Of a stretch of DNA of 64,000 nucleotides, positions 12,608 through 23,195 are shown in pieces. Below the pieces are notes generated by a model that worked only from the letters and a program-made list of their open reading frames with translations, searched no databases and was not told the DNA's origin. Source of the DNA: Rheum nobile (Eukaryota; Streptophyta; Magnoliopsida; Caryophyllales; Polygonaceae). The stretch spans positions 310,001 to 374,000 of the forward strand of contig WOAB01000506.1 of the NCBI GenBank assembly GCA_027886185.1, given 5' to 3'. Both the position numbers and the translations under genes were made by a program. The first letter of the stretch is position 1. The number at the start of each line of letters is the position of its first letter.

Positions 12608-12690
12608 AGAGGTGTTGCACTTCAGCCATGGTATGCAATGCAAGGGTGGTCTTTCCACTACTTTGTGGTCCATATATATGTTTCCTAAAT
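12608..12690 (-). pseudogene. Captured RecA fragment (Walker A region)
   Basis: The minus strand encodes KHIYGPQSSGKTTLALHTM followed by AEVQH. This matches the P-loop of bacterial-type RecA (IYGPxSSGKTTLALH.IAEVQ), which plants keep as nuclear-encoded plastid or mitochondrial RecA. Roughly 25 codons are recognisable. Both sides run into unrelated glycine/arginine-rich or AT-rich sequence, so this is a captured piece, not a gene. Confidence 0.8.
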
Positions 12691-13272
12691 TTCCCTCCCA
12701 AATAACTTTTCCCTCCTAAATTTCCCTCCCAAACCCAAGTTGACTCAAATTCATTTACTTTTTTAGATTTCCCAAGATTCAACCTTAAAGCCCCTGTCAT
12801 AAACTAAAAATTATCCTGTCAACCTGGGTAATATTATTTAAAACTTTACATCTCTTGTCACCAAGTGATAATTTGTCTATCGACATAAGTAAAACAAGTT
12901 ATTGTCACTGATTTTTTTTAATTCAATGAAATATTATGTTTCAAGTTTGTAATTATTTTAGCGGTAATTATTTTAACGGATGAGTATTGCTAACATGATA
13001 GTTTTTAATATATGACAGGATAATTCTATACGTTTAATTACTTCATTAATGAGTGATTACAACATTGAAGCAAAACAAAATAATTCTCTTCGCAACTAAA
13101 ATGCCTATACAACATTGAAGACCCTAGAGTACTAGAGAAATAAGGCAGTATTATACTCTGCATAGTATCCTGTCACCTATACAACATTAAAAAATAGACA
13201 GTTAGCCAGTAGCCAAAAGAACTAGCCTCTGTGTCAGCAGAAAAACCAAGGTCTTCTGTGCCTCTACCCCCT

Positions 13273-13303
13273 CCCCCCCACCCCCCCCCCCCAAAGCCCA
13301 ACC
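13273..13303. repeat. Poly-C tract
   Basis: About 30 bases almost entirely C, interrupted by one A and one T, within the mosaic region just past the RpoT fragment. Confidence 0.85.
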
Positions 13304-13357
13304 AGTAGCACCCTCCCTCCCGACAACCATGTTGCTCCCTTGCAAATCTTCATACAT

Positions 13358-13904
13358 ATGCACACAATTGGGTGGGAAAGCTGTTCTCTGCCTCTTCATC
13401 ATCACCTACAGAACCAAATCACTCTTTAGCATCTCAGAGAACCATAATAATAAGGAACTCAAAGAAGAATCATTCATTTCCCAAAACAGACGGGCAATAC
13501 AGCCTAATAAAAAGGCTTTTACACATACACGCAGTAGTCAGTATTGCAACTGACAAGGGCCTTGCGGTGCAGGATCAACGTAATTAAGTGTAGCATCAAC
13601 AAATTCAATCATGATTTTCAAGATAACCTGGCAATAAATTTGTTAAGCAATTACCTTCTCTGTTTCCCTCTGTAATGTTAACACTTGAAGGGATGTTTTT
13701 ACCTGTATCAGATCAATTTAACAAGCCAAACTTTTTAACAAAGGTAGAAAAGATAAATAATGATGAAGGGATGCACTCTCAAGTGGAACGATGAGCACTC
13801 ACAAGATGTCTGCCTATCTTGCGGTAGGGCTGAACAGCAGGAAGACCAAGAGGAGTCATCCAACGCACAGGTTGATTTTCAGATGCAATGATCTGAATCC
13901 AAAC
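13358..13904 (-). pseudogene. Captured fragment of phage-type RNA polymerase (RpoT) gene, three exons
   Basis: Three minus-strand exons keep family motifs and splice sites. Exon a (about 13904-13803) has IIASENQPVRW and TPLGLPAVQPYRK and ends at a GTGAGT donor. Exon b (13702-13655) encodes VKTSLQVLTLQRETEK between AG and GT. Exon c (13405-13358) encodes VMMKRQRTAFPPNCVH. Together these match consecutive stretches of plant nuclear-encoded organellar RNA polymerases near the active site. After VH the similarity stops abruptly. Introns are retained, so genomic DNA rather than cDNA was captured. About 65 codons of a roughly 1,000-residue enzyme remain, so it cannot be functional. Confidence 0.85.
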
Positions 13905-13919
13905 CTGAAAACCAACAGC

Positions 13920-14216
13920 TCAAGCCAGGCCGGTTTTGTTCCCTCGCCTTCTTCTTTCTTCCAGCTTTAAATTCACAAACAAGGACTTGGCAAACCTGGG
14001 GTGAGCTTGGATTCGTTGTTGTTTGTTGGGAAAGATTTGAGTTGGAAACCAACTCTTCGTCGTCATCGTGTCGGCCGTCGTCGACATCGTCCTCAACGTC
14101 GTCAATCCGCCACTACGAGCTCCCAAATGGCGTCGTCCCGCTCCCATTCCCAACCCTAGCCTCCATCTCTCTCTCCTCCGCTGCGTGGGAGGAAGAATCG
14201 AAATCCCCCCCTCCAA
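13920..14216 (-). other. Unrecognised 98-codon frame, exon-like, upstream of the RpoT fragment
   Basis: The frame starts MEGGISILPP and is arginine-rich. The DNA is GC-rich, unlike its surroundings, and lies directly 5' of the captured RpoT exons on the same strand. It may be the first exon of another captured gene or 5' UTR sequence. An alternative frame in the same stretch is very rich in aspartate. No family recognised. Confidence 0.25.
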
Positions 14217-14330
14217 TGAAAGAAATCTGATTTCAAAAAATTATATGGAATTAGGGTTCTAATAATTCGTTGCGTGGGAGGTGAGCAATTCAGGGAAAAG
14301 AAGGAGGATGAAGTGGAGGTGAATGACCAA

Positions 14331-15148
14331 ATTTAGGATTCTAATAATCTAGAATTAGATATTTAAAAAAATTATTTTTTGAATTAAAATCTGATTTAAA
14401 AATTTTTGAAAATTTTTAGTATTTTCAAATTTCAAAATTTTCTTTTAATATTTTATTATTATGTTATATTTTATTTTCCAAAAGAAAAAGAAAAAGAAAA
14501 AGAAAAAGAAAATTCAAATTTAAATTTACTTTTTTATTTGTGGGATATTTTTGCCAAAAAAAAGAAAAAAAAAAAGTCAATAGGTTATATTTGCAAAAAA
14601 CAAAAGTATTAGGGTAAAATTGCAAAGCCATATATGATTTGGGGTATTGGTTGCTATTTCTCAAAATTTTACCAAAAAATACTAGTACAAAAAGAACACA
14701 TCAAGTTAACATATAATTAACAATGAAAAGTTGGTCTTCATTGCATCAGGCCCATCGAAAACGCCTGCCTCAGTTAACGGAGTAATTGCAATCCGATCAT
14801 TTCCCAAACCCCATTAACCAATAATGAAGTAGCATTTCAACCGTATATTATAATGGAGCAATTAATTTCACCAGAATTTAAGACTTAATTGGTGAGTTTA
14901 GAGAGTTATTAAAAATTTCTTAGTTAGTGTGCAAACATGTAAAAACGTCATTTAAAAAAAATCGGAGGGAGTAATTAAGATATCGAAAACGATAATCTCA
15001 ATTTCCAAGGATAATGCCGGATTTTTTTAATAACAATAACAATTGTTAAGTTATCACTTTCTATTAAGTTTAATGATCATTTTGTCCCTAAATATAAATA
15101 TTAACTTTGAAAATATATAAATGATACTCCGTAATATATAAGTTGTTT
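14331..15148. other. AT-rich intergenic DNA
   Basis: No gene. It contains an (AAAAAG)n-type microsatellite at about 14478-14512 and two copies of the GGAGTAATT phrase (near 14779 and 14968), the second as GGAGGGAGTAATT, which often marks Stowaway-like MITE ends in plants. No complete MITE could be delimited. Confidence 0.5.
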
Positions 15149-16792
15149 TTAGATGGTGAGAGAATTGCTGGAGTTTTTAAAAAACTCCAATGACCATATT
15201 ACGTAGTATGCAGTGGCGGATCTAGAACATATATTTTCAAGTACTTCAGTGGTTGGCGACCACATAGATAGGAGACGAACAATTGTAGTATAGTGGGAAC
15301 CCCAACGTATAGCTCCGGGCCGAGTTAAGCTACTCTCTTGATTTAATCCTCTCCCGCTAGCAATTTCACCACTTTCCAACCTTTCCACCATGTTTTCATG
15401 TTGCTTTTGCCGAAACTCATCTTTTCTTTTGCAAGAAGCTCCAACAAGATTAGTAATAATGCACATATAGTCAAAAAAATCACTTACAAATCTATTATTT
15501 TGTGACACCGCCACGACAACTAGTTGGAGTTGATGAGCAAAACAATGAATGTACCTCACACTTGGATTTTCATTCAATATGAGAGTCTTCAATCCATTAA
15601 GATCGCCTCGCATATTAGAAGCTCCATCATATCCTTGACCTCTAAGTTTAAAGATTGATAATCCATGTCTAGCAAAAAATTCATCAATACCTCTTTTCAA
15701 AGATAATGCGGTGGTATCAACAACATGAACAACTCCAAGAAACCTTTCCATCACAAACCCATGGTTGTTCACATATCTCAAGACAATAGCCATTTGCTCT
15801 TTCACCGAACTATCACGAGCCTCATCAACCAACAAAGAAAAGAACTTGTCTTCAATATCACTAATTATGACGTTTATTGTCTCCGATGCACACGCACTAA
15901 TAATTTGCTTTTGAATGGAATGACTAATAAGTTGATGATTTTTTGGTGCATTGTCCTTCACCACCTTCTCAACCTCAAGATTGCGTGAGCTATACCAATC
16001 AAGAACTTCAAGGAAATTCCCTTTATTTCTTGAGTTTGATGTCTCATCATGTCCCCGAAAAGGCAATCCTTGATTAATTAGCAATCTAGCAACATCCACC
16101 ATTGCGGTCAAACGAATACGGTATTCCTCCTCCAATACTTGCTTTCCCAAAATCACCTTTCTTGTCAAACTTTGACTTTGATCTTTGAAAGCAAAGAATA
16201 GTGTTCGAGCATCATTGTGTACACTACCGACAACTCCCACATGTTCTTTAAATTTATCACAACCCTTCTTCCAATTACGAAACCCCGTTTTCACAAATAT
16301 ATCATCTCCATTTCTTTTGCCGATCTCCCCTTTAAAGAGATAGCACCAAAAGCAAAATGCGGCATCCTTAGAAACACTAAATTCCAACCATTTCCATTTC
16401 TTGAACCACTCAACTTGAAAACACCTCAAAGTCTTACCAAATTGACTTCGTTTAAAATCATAAGAAATTGGTTGACATGGACCTTTAACCACATACTCTC
16501 TCCTAACATCATCTCTAAACCGAGGATCATATTCGTTGATTGGTTTTCGCAATGCGGGATCACTAACAATATCATCTTCACTTATAGTCTCCATTCTAGC
16601 TCTTTTGGGACTAGATTCACCCACATTGTTATCAATATTTTGGGATTTACTCGGTCCACCCACATTCATATCAATTTGAGACTCATTCAATATACCCGCA
16701 TTCGTATCAACTTGAGGCTCTCCATCCACATTCATATCAACCTGAGACTCATTTAATCCACCCACATTCGTAGTTGAAATTGTCGTCCTCAT
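15149..16792 (-). pseudogene. Truncated hAT-type transposase, DUF4371 / zinc-finger MYM-type 1-like
   Basis: A 547-codon frame. The first 75 residues contain imprecise repeats of NESQ.DMNVGG. Next comes a TTF-type zinc-finger region (FRRDD..YF-like start, then FQVEWFKKWKWLEFS and CFWCYLF), then the DUF4371 domain with the RNase H-like core (FSLLVDEARDSSVKEQMA, GQGYDGASNMRG, HCFAHQLQL). Full proteins of this family run about 700-800 residues and end in a hAT dimerisation domain, which is missing. A sequence typical of this family's termini, CAGTGGCGGATCTAG, starts at 15211. The last 20 or so codons are therefore flanking DNA read through the element's end. Deletion derivative; probably not an active transposase. 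Confidence 0.8.
15211..15228 (-). repeat. Terminal inverted repeat of the DUF4371 hAT element
   Basis: CAGTGGCGGATCTAGAAC on the + strand is the outward end. The partner terminus was not found upstream of 16792, so the other end is lost or diverged. Confidence 0.55.
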
Positions 16793-17205
16793 TCAATATA
16801 CCCGCATTCGTATCAACTTGAGGCTCTACTAGTATGTATCATTTTCTAGACATTTATGTCCCATTAACATAATGCTAAGTTGTAACATCCTGTGGTCGTG
16901 GACTACATCATTAAATGACATAGGTGAGAAACAGTTGGGAGACGTGCAGATTTGATCAAGATCGAACTCATATCTAGATTAGGTTTATTACTTTTCCAAG
17001 CTAGCCATAAACAAATTTAGGCCAATTCCAATTCCCAACCACCCCGGAAAACCCACTGAAAACCATACACGCCGGATCATCCTCATGTAAATGCATTTAT
17101 ATATAAGTTAATTACTTGCACTTTGCAGGAACACGATACTAGTATCATTTCCTCATTAACTTAGTCTTTTAATCCACTGCTTTCTTTCTTGCTTGCTTGC
17201 CGGGG
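16793..17205. other. Intergenic DNA and likely 5' region of the DTM1-like gene
   Basis: 16795-16830 repeats a piece of the neighbouring transposase 5' coding sequence (ACCCGCATTCGTATCAACTT), a short duplication. The rest has no gene. The DTM1-like promoter must lie here, but no clear TATA box position stands out. Confidence 0.4.
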
Positions 17206-20200
17206 ATGGCGAACGATGCCGCATTGAGGGCGGCGCTGGTGTGGCTAGCGGCGGCGGTGGTGGCCGTGGGGGTGGCGACTCAGTCGGTGAAGAAGATGGG
17301 GGTGACGTACGTGGCGGGGATGGTGGGGATCGCCGGAGTGTTGCTGCCGGATTGGGAGTTCTTCGACAGGGATGTGTCCAAGTGGTTTGAGCCTCTCGCT
17401 GTCCAACAAATCAACCCCGGCGATGTCCATAGATTCGGATCTAACAGGTGCCCAGTTTCCTTTTCAATTTCATCCACTCTCTAATTGTTTTCTCGTAATC
17501 CAGTTAAGATCTGTATCAAGTCTTGTCCGCTCAGCTCAGCTCATAGACGAACATCTTTGTGACCATGAAGTCACATAACATAAAGTGTTTGGTGAGGTTT
17601 GGTTGTACCATTTTTAGTTTCATTAGGGAATTATGCCATTCCGATCCTTTGGCTTGGTTAGTTCCATATATTAGGATAGATTTAGTTCACTAATTAAATG
17701 GGATTTAGCACACGAATGAATATGTTTAGTACTTTTGTAATTGATTTGCCTTGTCCTTGATCAGGTCTATTGTATTAGGCCCTTATCTCATGCAAAATCA
17801 TTCACCATTATAATATACGGAGTATTATAATAGTTTAAAGAGTGCGGTTCCGGTGCGGAGTACTCTTCCCGTGCGGACATGCACTATAAGGCCTTATTTG
17901 TGCACTTTAGAGCCTTATTTGTGCACTTTTGCAAAATTTTGAAAAATGCTTGGAAAACAATTTGTAAATTTTTTTTTTTTTTTGAAAAAGTGCACAAATA
18001 AGACATTAAAGTGCACAAATAAGGCCCTAAAATGCATGCTCCGCACGTCCGCACGGGAAGAGTGCTCCGCATATGATCCAAACTCATAGTTTAGAGTGCG
18101 GTTCCGGTGCGGAGTACTCTTCCCGTGCGGACGTGCGGACATGCACTATAAGGCCTTATTTGTGCACTTTAGAGCCTTATTTGTGCACTTTTGCAAAATT
18201 TTGAAAAATGCTTGGAAAACAATTTGTAATTTTTTTTTTTTTTTGAAAAAGTGCACAAATAAGACATTAAAGTGCACAAATAAGGCCCTAAAATGCATGC
18301 TCCGCACGTCCGCACGGGAAGAGTGCTCCACATATGATCCAAACTCATAGTTTAGAGTGCGGTTCCGGTGCGGAGTACTCTTCCCGTGCGGACGTGCGGA
18401 CATGCACTATAAGGCCTTATTTGTGCACTTTAGAGCCTTATTTGTGCACTTTTGCAAAATTTTGAAAAATGCTTGGAAAACAATTTGTAAATTTTTTTTT
18501 TTTTTTGAAAAAGTGTACAAATAAGACATTAAAGTGCACAAATAAGGCCCTAAAATGCATGCTCCGCACGTCCGCACGGGAAGAGTGCTCCGCATATGAT
18601 CCAAACTCATAGTTTAAAAGTGATTTACCGTGTTAGGTTATTAATCTAAATAAGCTACTTTTTGTATTCTTTTCATTGAGTTATCATTTCAATCACTTTT
18701 TTCGGATTTCTTTTTCTCCGATCCCCATAATAATCAATTTCTTTAAAAATCTACAATAACATTTTTTCAGGCAATCCAAACAGACTCTTATTTACTACCT
18801 TAACTAGTTGAGTGCCCGTGTCAAGCACGGGATAAGTTTGAGGAATATTTTTAATAACATAATATTAAAATACACAAAAATCAAATACATTTTATTGTAT
18901 TGAAATATTATTAACTTTTTATACATTAATAGTCATAAAATGTTATACTATGGGAAATACAACAATAATCGAAAAATATCACCGTAGACATCATGATCAG
19001 TTATGTTTTAGACACTGAATTTTTAACCTACTATTTCTTACATATTTGATTATCAAACTTAATATACAAAGACAGTATCCATCGATGTATAACAAATCTA
19101 AAATAATCAGATAATTATAACAATTTCAAGTGCATATTCAAATAACAAAACTTACTAATTTAACAAATTAAACTAATAAATTTATATACAAACGAAAAGT
19201 ATTAAAATAAAATAAGTAAACTGTATTTTCATTACCAATAAACTAGGAGTGTAAATTTATTAATTTTAAAATAATGATATAGGTTGTAAAATAAAAGGGA
19301 GTTAACAAAATAAAGATAAAAATGCATGAAATAGTGGTATGGTAGAAATATTATTTTTAAAACAAAAAGTAAACAATTAAATTATAATATTAAGAATATG
19401 TGGCCAAAATATTATATTGAGAATGTTTGATTACAAGTAGAACTAATGTAGATAGAAAATATTTTTTATCTTTTAAAATTAAATCTATAATTAAGGTGGA
19501 ATTCACTGTTTAATATTATTAAAGACTTGATGATGTAACATCATCTAGAGGCCAACACGTTGTTCAAATGAATAAGAGATCATCATGTAAGTTGAAGACT
19601 TCATGTTTAGTATATATATATATATACTAAACATGAATATATAATAAATGTACCTTTATACGTGATAGTAGAAAATTTTGATCATGCATCATCCAAAGAC
19701 CAATATGTAGTCCAAATGAAAAAGAGTAGCATATAGGCAGAAGACTTCTTGTTAGTATATATTTTTATGGTTACAAATAAATATGGTTATTAGATAAATA
19801 GTAGATAACTTTTAACTAATAGAATAGGAAAATAGGTTCTTAAGATATTTAATTTCAGATATTTAGATTTAAAGTTGGCTAATTATTATTAATGCAATAA
19901 TACAACAAAAGGAAAAAAACGATAATATAACACCCTCAACGGTCAACATTGTGAATCTAAAAACATTATGGTATTTTGAAAGGAGATAGTTTAATATGGT
20001 GGCTCCAAATGAAAAAGAGTCGCATGTGGGCAAAAGACTTCTTGTTTAGTATATATATAGATATCGATAATTAATATAGTTTTATATACAATAGTAGGAA
20101 AGTTCGATGATGCGACATCATCCAGAGGCCAACACATATTGTAAATAAATAGGAGGACGACAATAGACGAAGGCTTCTTGTTTAGTACATATATAGATAT

Positions 20201-22818
20201 AAATAATAAATATAGTTTTATACGTGTTATATAGTAGGAAATTTTGATGGGTTGAAATTGTGATTTTTATTTTTTTTGAAAATATAGCGAGTTAAAAGAT
20301 TGCATGAAAAGAGATATTATGGTTAAATTTATAAATAACAATTATAAATATTATTATTATTAAATACAAACTATTTTAATATAGATACTAAAAATAATTA
20401 TAAATGTTAAGGGATCTTGGTAAAATATAGATTATAACCCTAAAAGCAACTACAACATTGATCAAGGTTAAATATACATATTAAGCTATATCAGATATGG
20501 GTTCGTTTGGATTACATGTGATAGTGGATTATCTAGCATTAAATCTTAGAGTTTTATATCACTTTTGACATTATAATGCCCAATAATGCATTATCACGTG
20601 CAATCCAAACAGACCCTAATTGCGTATCTTAAAAACAACTCACCCATAAATCTAATATCGTAACTCATTTGTAGATATCATAATTCTTTATTTCACTACC
20701 AAATAAATGAGCTATAGTAACATAAAATATGTAGCAGTTTTTGTAAGTTGTTATAATAGGTGTCAATTGTAACATGTTTTATCTATAATAACACAAGTGT
20801 TACATTAAGTATACAACTGTTACTTTATATGTAATAGTTTAGTATATATTTTTATTTAATTATAAGTTTTCTTTTTAAAAATCAATTATAACCAAATCTT
20901 GGATATATCATATACATTTGGTTACATAATGTATAGAAATAAGAAATAAATATTAGCTTATGAATAAGTTAAACATAACAAAATCCAAAATTAAGAGAAT
21001 AATAAGATTCTTTACTAAAAGAAACCTAATAACTAAGAATGATGAAATACACGGCATAAGAAAAGATCGTACGGGTTCATATCCCTATATTGATGAGAGG
21101 TAGAACAATCTAATTTTCCTCTCTCTTGAAATGTGTTGAACCATTATACAATCTAATTTGTTATTGGGCATTATTTTGACCATGACCGTAATTTTACTAT
21201 ACTTTTTAAAAATTAAATAGATTTTATTGTTAGAGAAATATTAAAATTTAAAAATTGGGTAACAATTTATTTTTAGTACTATCAAAAAATTGTTCTAAGT
21301 ATTAGATTTTATATTTATTATAACTAATAATATGACATCATTAAGGCGAGAAAACTTATCCTTTAATATGTAGATTGATAATTGACAATTGATATAATAG
21401 GAACAAATATAGAGATTTGACAAAATTATTAATAAAAATAAGATAAAAATATAGTGTGTTATTGCAAAATATTGTATATTGCTTTATTAGCAATCTTCTA
21501 ATATATGAGATTATAATAACTCCTATAAATAATTAAACAACTATTCTAGTATTTGTATTCATGCAAAATTATTTGGTTTAAGTAAAAGTCAGGAGCAGTT
21601 TTTCAATTGCTAATATCGGACATTATTTTCTATTTAAAGAGCTAGATAGGTATCAATTACAAATTAAAGAGCTAGACCGAATCAAACTAATTTAGTTTTG
21701 AAGTATATATTTTTTTATGGTTAAAAATAATATGGTTATTAGATAAATAGTAGATAACTTTTAACTAATAGAATAGGAAAATAGGTTGTTAAGATATTTA
21801 ATTTCAGATATTTAGATTTAAAGTTGGCTAATTATTATTAATGCAATAATAAATAAAAGGGAAAAACGATAATATAACACCCTCAACGGTCAACATTGTG
21901 AATCTAAAAACATTATGGTATTTTGAAAGGAGATAGTTTAATATATATAGATTAGTATTGATATTAGTTTCTATAAGATTGTTTATTTAGAATATGAATA
22001 AATGTTACAAATAAAATTAAACATATAACTTCAGATTGAAGGAAACAATAATTAATCGAACAATCTTGATGACAGTTTAAAAAAAGTTATATATGATGAA
22101 TAAATCGATATGTTGAAGTTATAAATTTCAAATACTACTGAATCACATTTACACAGGAAATTTACGATGGTACCAAACACACAATATATAAACATATTTG
22201 ATCCAATTTTTGTTTACGTAAATCTCAAATTTATATTATATAACTTTCTTTAAACTAAATATAATGTTAAGGAAAAAAGTGAAAAATAAAAATGGCATGA
22301 ATCAATTTATGCTTTTTATAATTTAAATATTTTGTGATTTAAATTAAAAATAGATTTGAAGTTAGTTATGATTAGATATTGTGATTTAAATTTAATAGAA
22401 TTTTTAATAAAAAAGAGTAGATTAACCACAAATTGACACATAGAATTTGTGGAACCGGAATCAATATGATGGGCTCTAAATTCCTTTGCTTTAATATATA
22501 TAGATACTTAAGGAGTAGACTAAAGTGTCAGCAAATAAGCAAGCCCTGTAATGTGTTTAGGGAGAAAAAGGCAAGGACGGATTACTAGAACACTAGCTTA
22601 ATCAATGAAGGTTTTAATGTTTTATTCCACCGTGGAGTGCATTCTACATGAGATATATGCAGCATATTTCAGCTTAATGAAACATTAAAACCTTCATCGA
22701 TAATGTTGCTGAGTCTATTTCTTCTTACAGGTTCAGGTTTTACCCCGTCAGAACGGTGGTTTATGCAGTAGTATATGGATATGGTATCTACAAATGGTGG
22801 AATTACATAACACATTAG
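17206..22818 (+). CDS. DTM1: DTM1-like protein (signal peptidase complex-like, SPC12-related ER membrane protein), two exons
   Basis: Exon 1 is 17206-17447 and exon 2 is 22731-22818, with a 5,283-bp intron (donor CAG|GTGCCC, acceptor TTCTTACAG|G). The joined frame is 109 codons. Exon 1 gives MANDAALRAALVWLAAAVV, then KKMGVTYVAGMVGIAGVLL and PDWEFFDRDVSKW. Exon 2 gives FRFYPVRTVVYAVVYGYG and IYKWWNYITH before TAG. Two hydrophobic segments (about 7-25 and 33-48) and a C-terminal one fit a small membrane protein. The layout matches the family of rice DTM1, an ER membrane protein needed for tapetum and meiocyte development. Exon 2 is too short for ORF finders and would be missed without the family pattern. 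The TTG-initiated extension upstream (17197) is not needed. The intron is packed with repeats and a Helitron. The 3' UTR is followed by a copia insertion at 22954. Confidence 0.8.
17831..18609. repeat. Three tandem foldback units (257-262 bp) in the DTM1-like intron
   Basis: Units are 17831-18087, 18088-18347 and 18348-18609, nearly identical. Unit 1 lacks one of two tandem GTGCGGAC-type repeats. Each unit has inverted ends: GTGCGGAGTACTCTTCCCGT near the start and ACGGGAAGAGTGCTCCGCA near the end, plus inner inverted GTGCACAAATAAGG blocks around a poly-T run. Each unit is thus MITE-like, and TAGTTTA occurs at every junction. Confidence 0.9.
19601..19636. repeat. Perfect 36-bp palindrome inside the Helitron
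   Basis: The arm TCATGTTTAGTATATATA is followed by its exact reverse complement. The same GTTTAGTATATATA string forms Helitron-end-like sequences nearby (20047, 20190). Confidence 0.9.
19757..19997 (+). repeat. Direct repeat inside the Helitron, second copy at 21703-21944
   Basis: Both copies run from TATATTTTTATGGTTA-like sequence through GGTTATTAGATAAATAGTAG, CACCCTCAACGGTCAACATT and GGAGATAGTTTAATAT with only a few differences. The second copy leads straight into a Helitron 5'-end-like sequence (read on the minus strand). Confidence 0.85.
20499..20618. mobile_element. Small MITE nested in the Helitron
   Basis: Inverted ends are GGGTTCGTTTGGATT at the left and AATCCAAACAGACCC at the right, continuing inward as ATGTGATA and TATCACGTG. 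The size is about 120 bp. The target duplication is not clear, so the superfamily is unassigned. Confidence 0.6.
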
Positions 22819-22953
22819 CTGATAAATATGGCAACTCGAGCGTGTCGCAAATAGAGCGTTTGAAATTGCACTTTGTAAACATCTACAATTCCCTGCATGC
22901 TCGCTATATACAGCAAGTAATCTGTACAAACTCTTGAGATCATTCATACCTTA

Positions 22954-23195
22954 TGTGAGTATTTCTCTGAGAAAGGAAATTCTGCATATTTCATTACTGT
23001 GACAAGGTCACTATAAATACAGGAGAGAGGGGAGAACAGAGAGAACAAATGAGTAATTACATCTAGTCCCTAGAACAAGATAATAATGATAAAAGAAACC
23101 TAGGGATGCTGTAAGACAGCCTAGCACAACTTACAAGTAAAATACAACTAAAGTAATAATTAACTTTCTGCAGAGAATTAAATAATTATCCAACA
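22954..23195 (-). repeat. 3' LTR of the copia element
   Basis: Read on the minus strand it starts TGTTGGATAATTATT and ends ACTCACA. A TATA-like TATTTATAG precedes TGACC. The pol stop codon (23186-23188) lies 10 bases inside this LTR. Confidence 0.95.

Larger units (their letters stand above)
8380..14330. mobile_element. Mosaic repeat region with duplicated modules and captured gene fragments
   Basis: Several modules occur more than once. One (GATATTTAGTCGAAAGTAG through TCATACTCACTGACCT) lies at about 8460-8830, 10975-11235 and 11465-11780. One (CATGTGACAAAA type) lies near 9210-9330, 9860-10000 and 11800-11960. One about 310 bp long (AACTAAAAATTATCCTGTCAA) lies at 10288-10600 and 12779-13110. 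A short motif, TGACAGGATA or its complement, is scattered about twenty times through all of them. Pieces of copia pol, RecA and RpoT are embedded. No transposase was found and outer ends could not be fixed. A large non-autonomous DNA transposon, or several nested ones, is the best reading. Confidence 0.55.
18804..22504 (-). mobile_element. Non-autonomous Helitron inside the DTM1-like intron
   Basis: On the minus strand the element starts TCTATATATATTAAAGC (22504) preceded by A. It ends with a hairpin CCCGTG-CTTGA-CACGGG, seven bases, then CTAG (18804), followed by T. These are the Helitron hallmarks: 5' TC, 3' hairpin plus CTRR, insertion between A and T, no target duplication. Length is 3,701 bp. 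No Rep/helicase frame is present. Further sequences resembling the 5' end occur inside at 21951, 20197 and 20061, so the unit may be a pile-up of related copies. Confidence 0.75.

Noticed and set aside
16217..16756. 179-codon + strand ORF
   Set aside because: It is the antisense shadow of the DUF4371 transposase; it shows no domain of its own.
17831..18609. CRISPR-like or coding repeat
   Set aside because: Units of about 260 bp with inverted ends in an intron of a plant gene; no spacers. The ORFs in it are repeated only because the units are.
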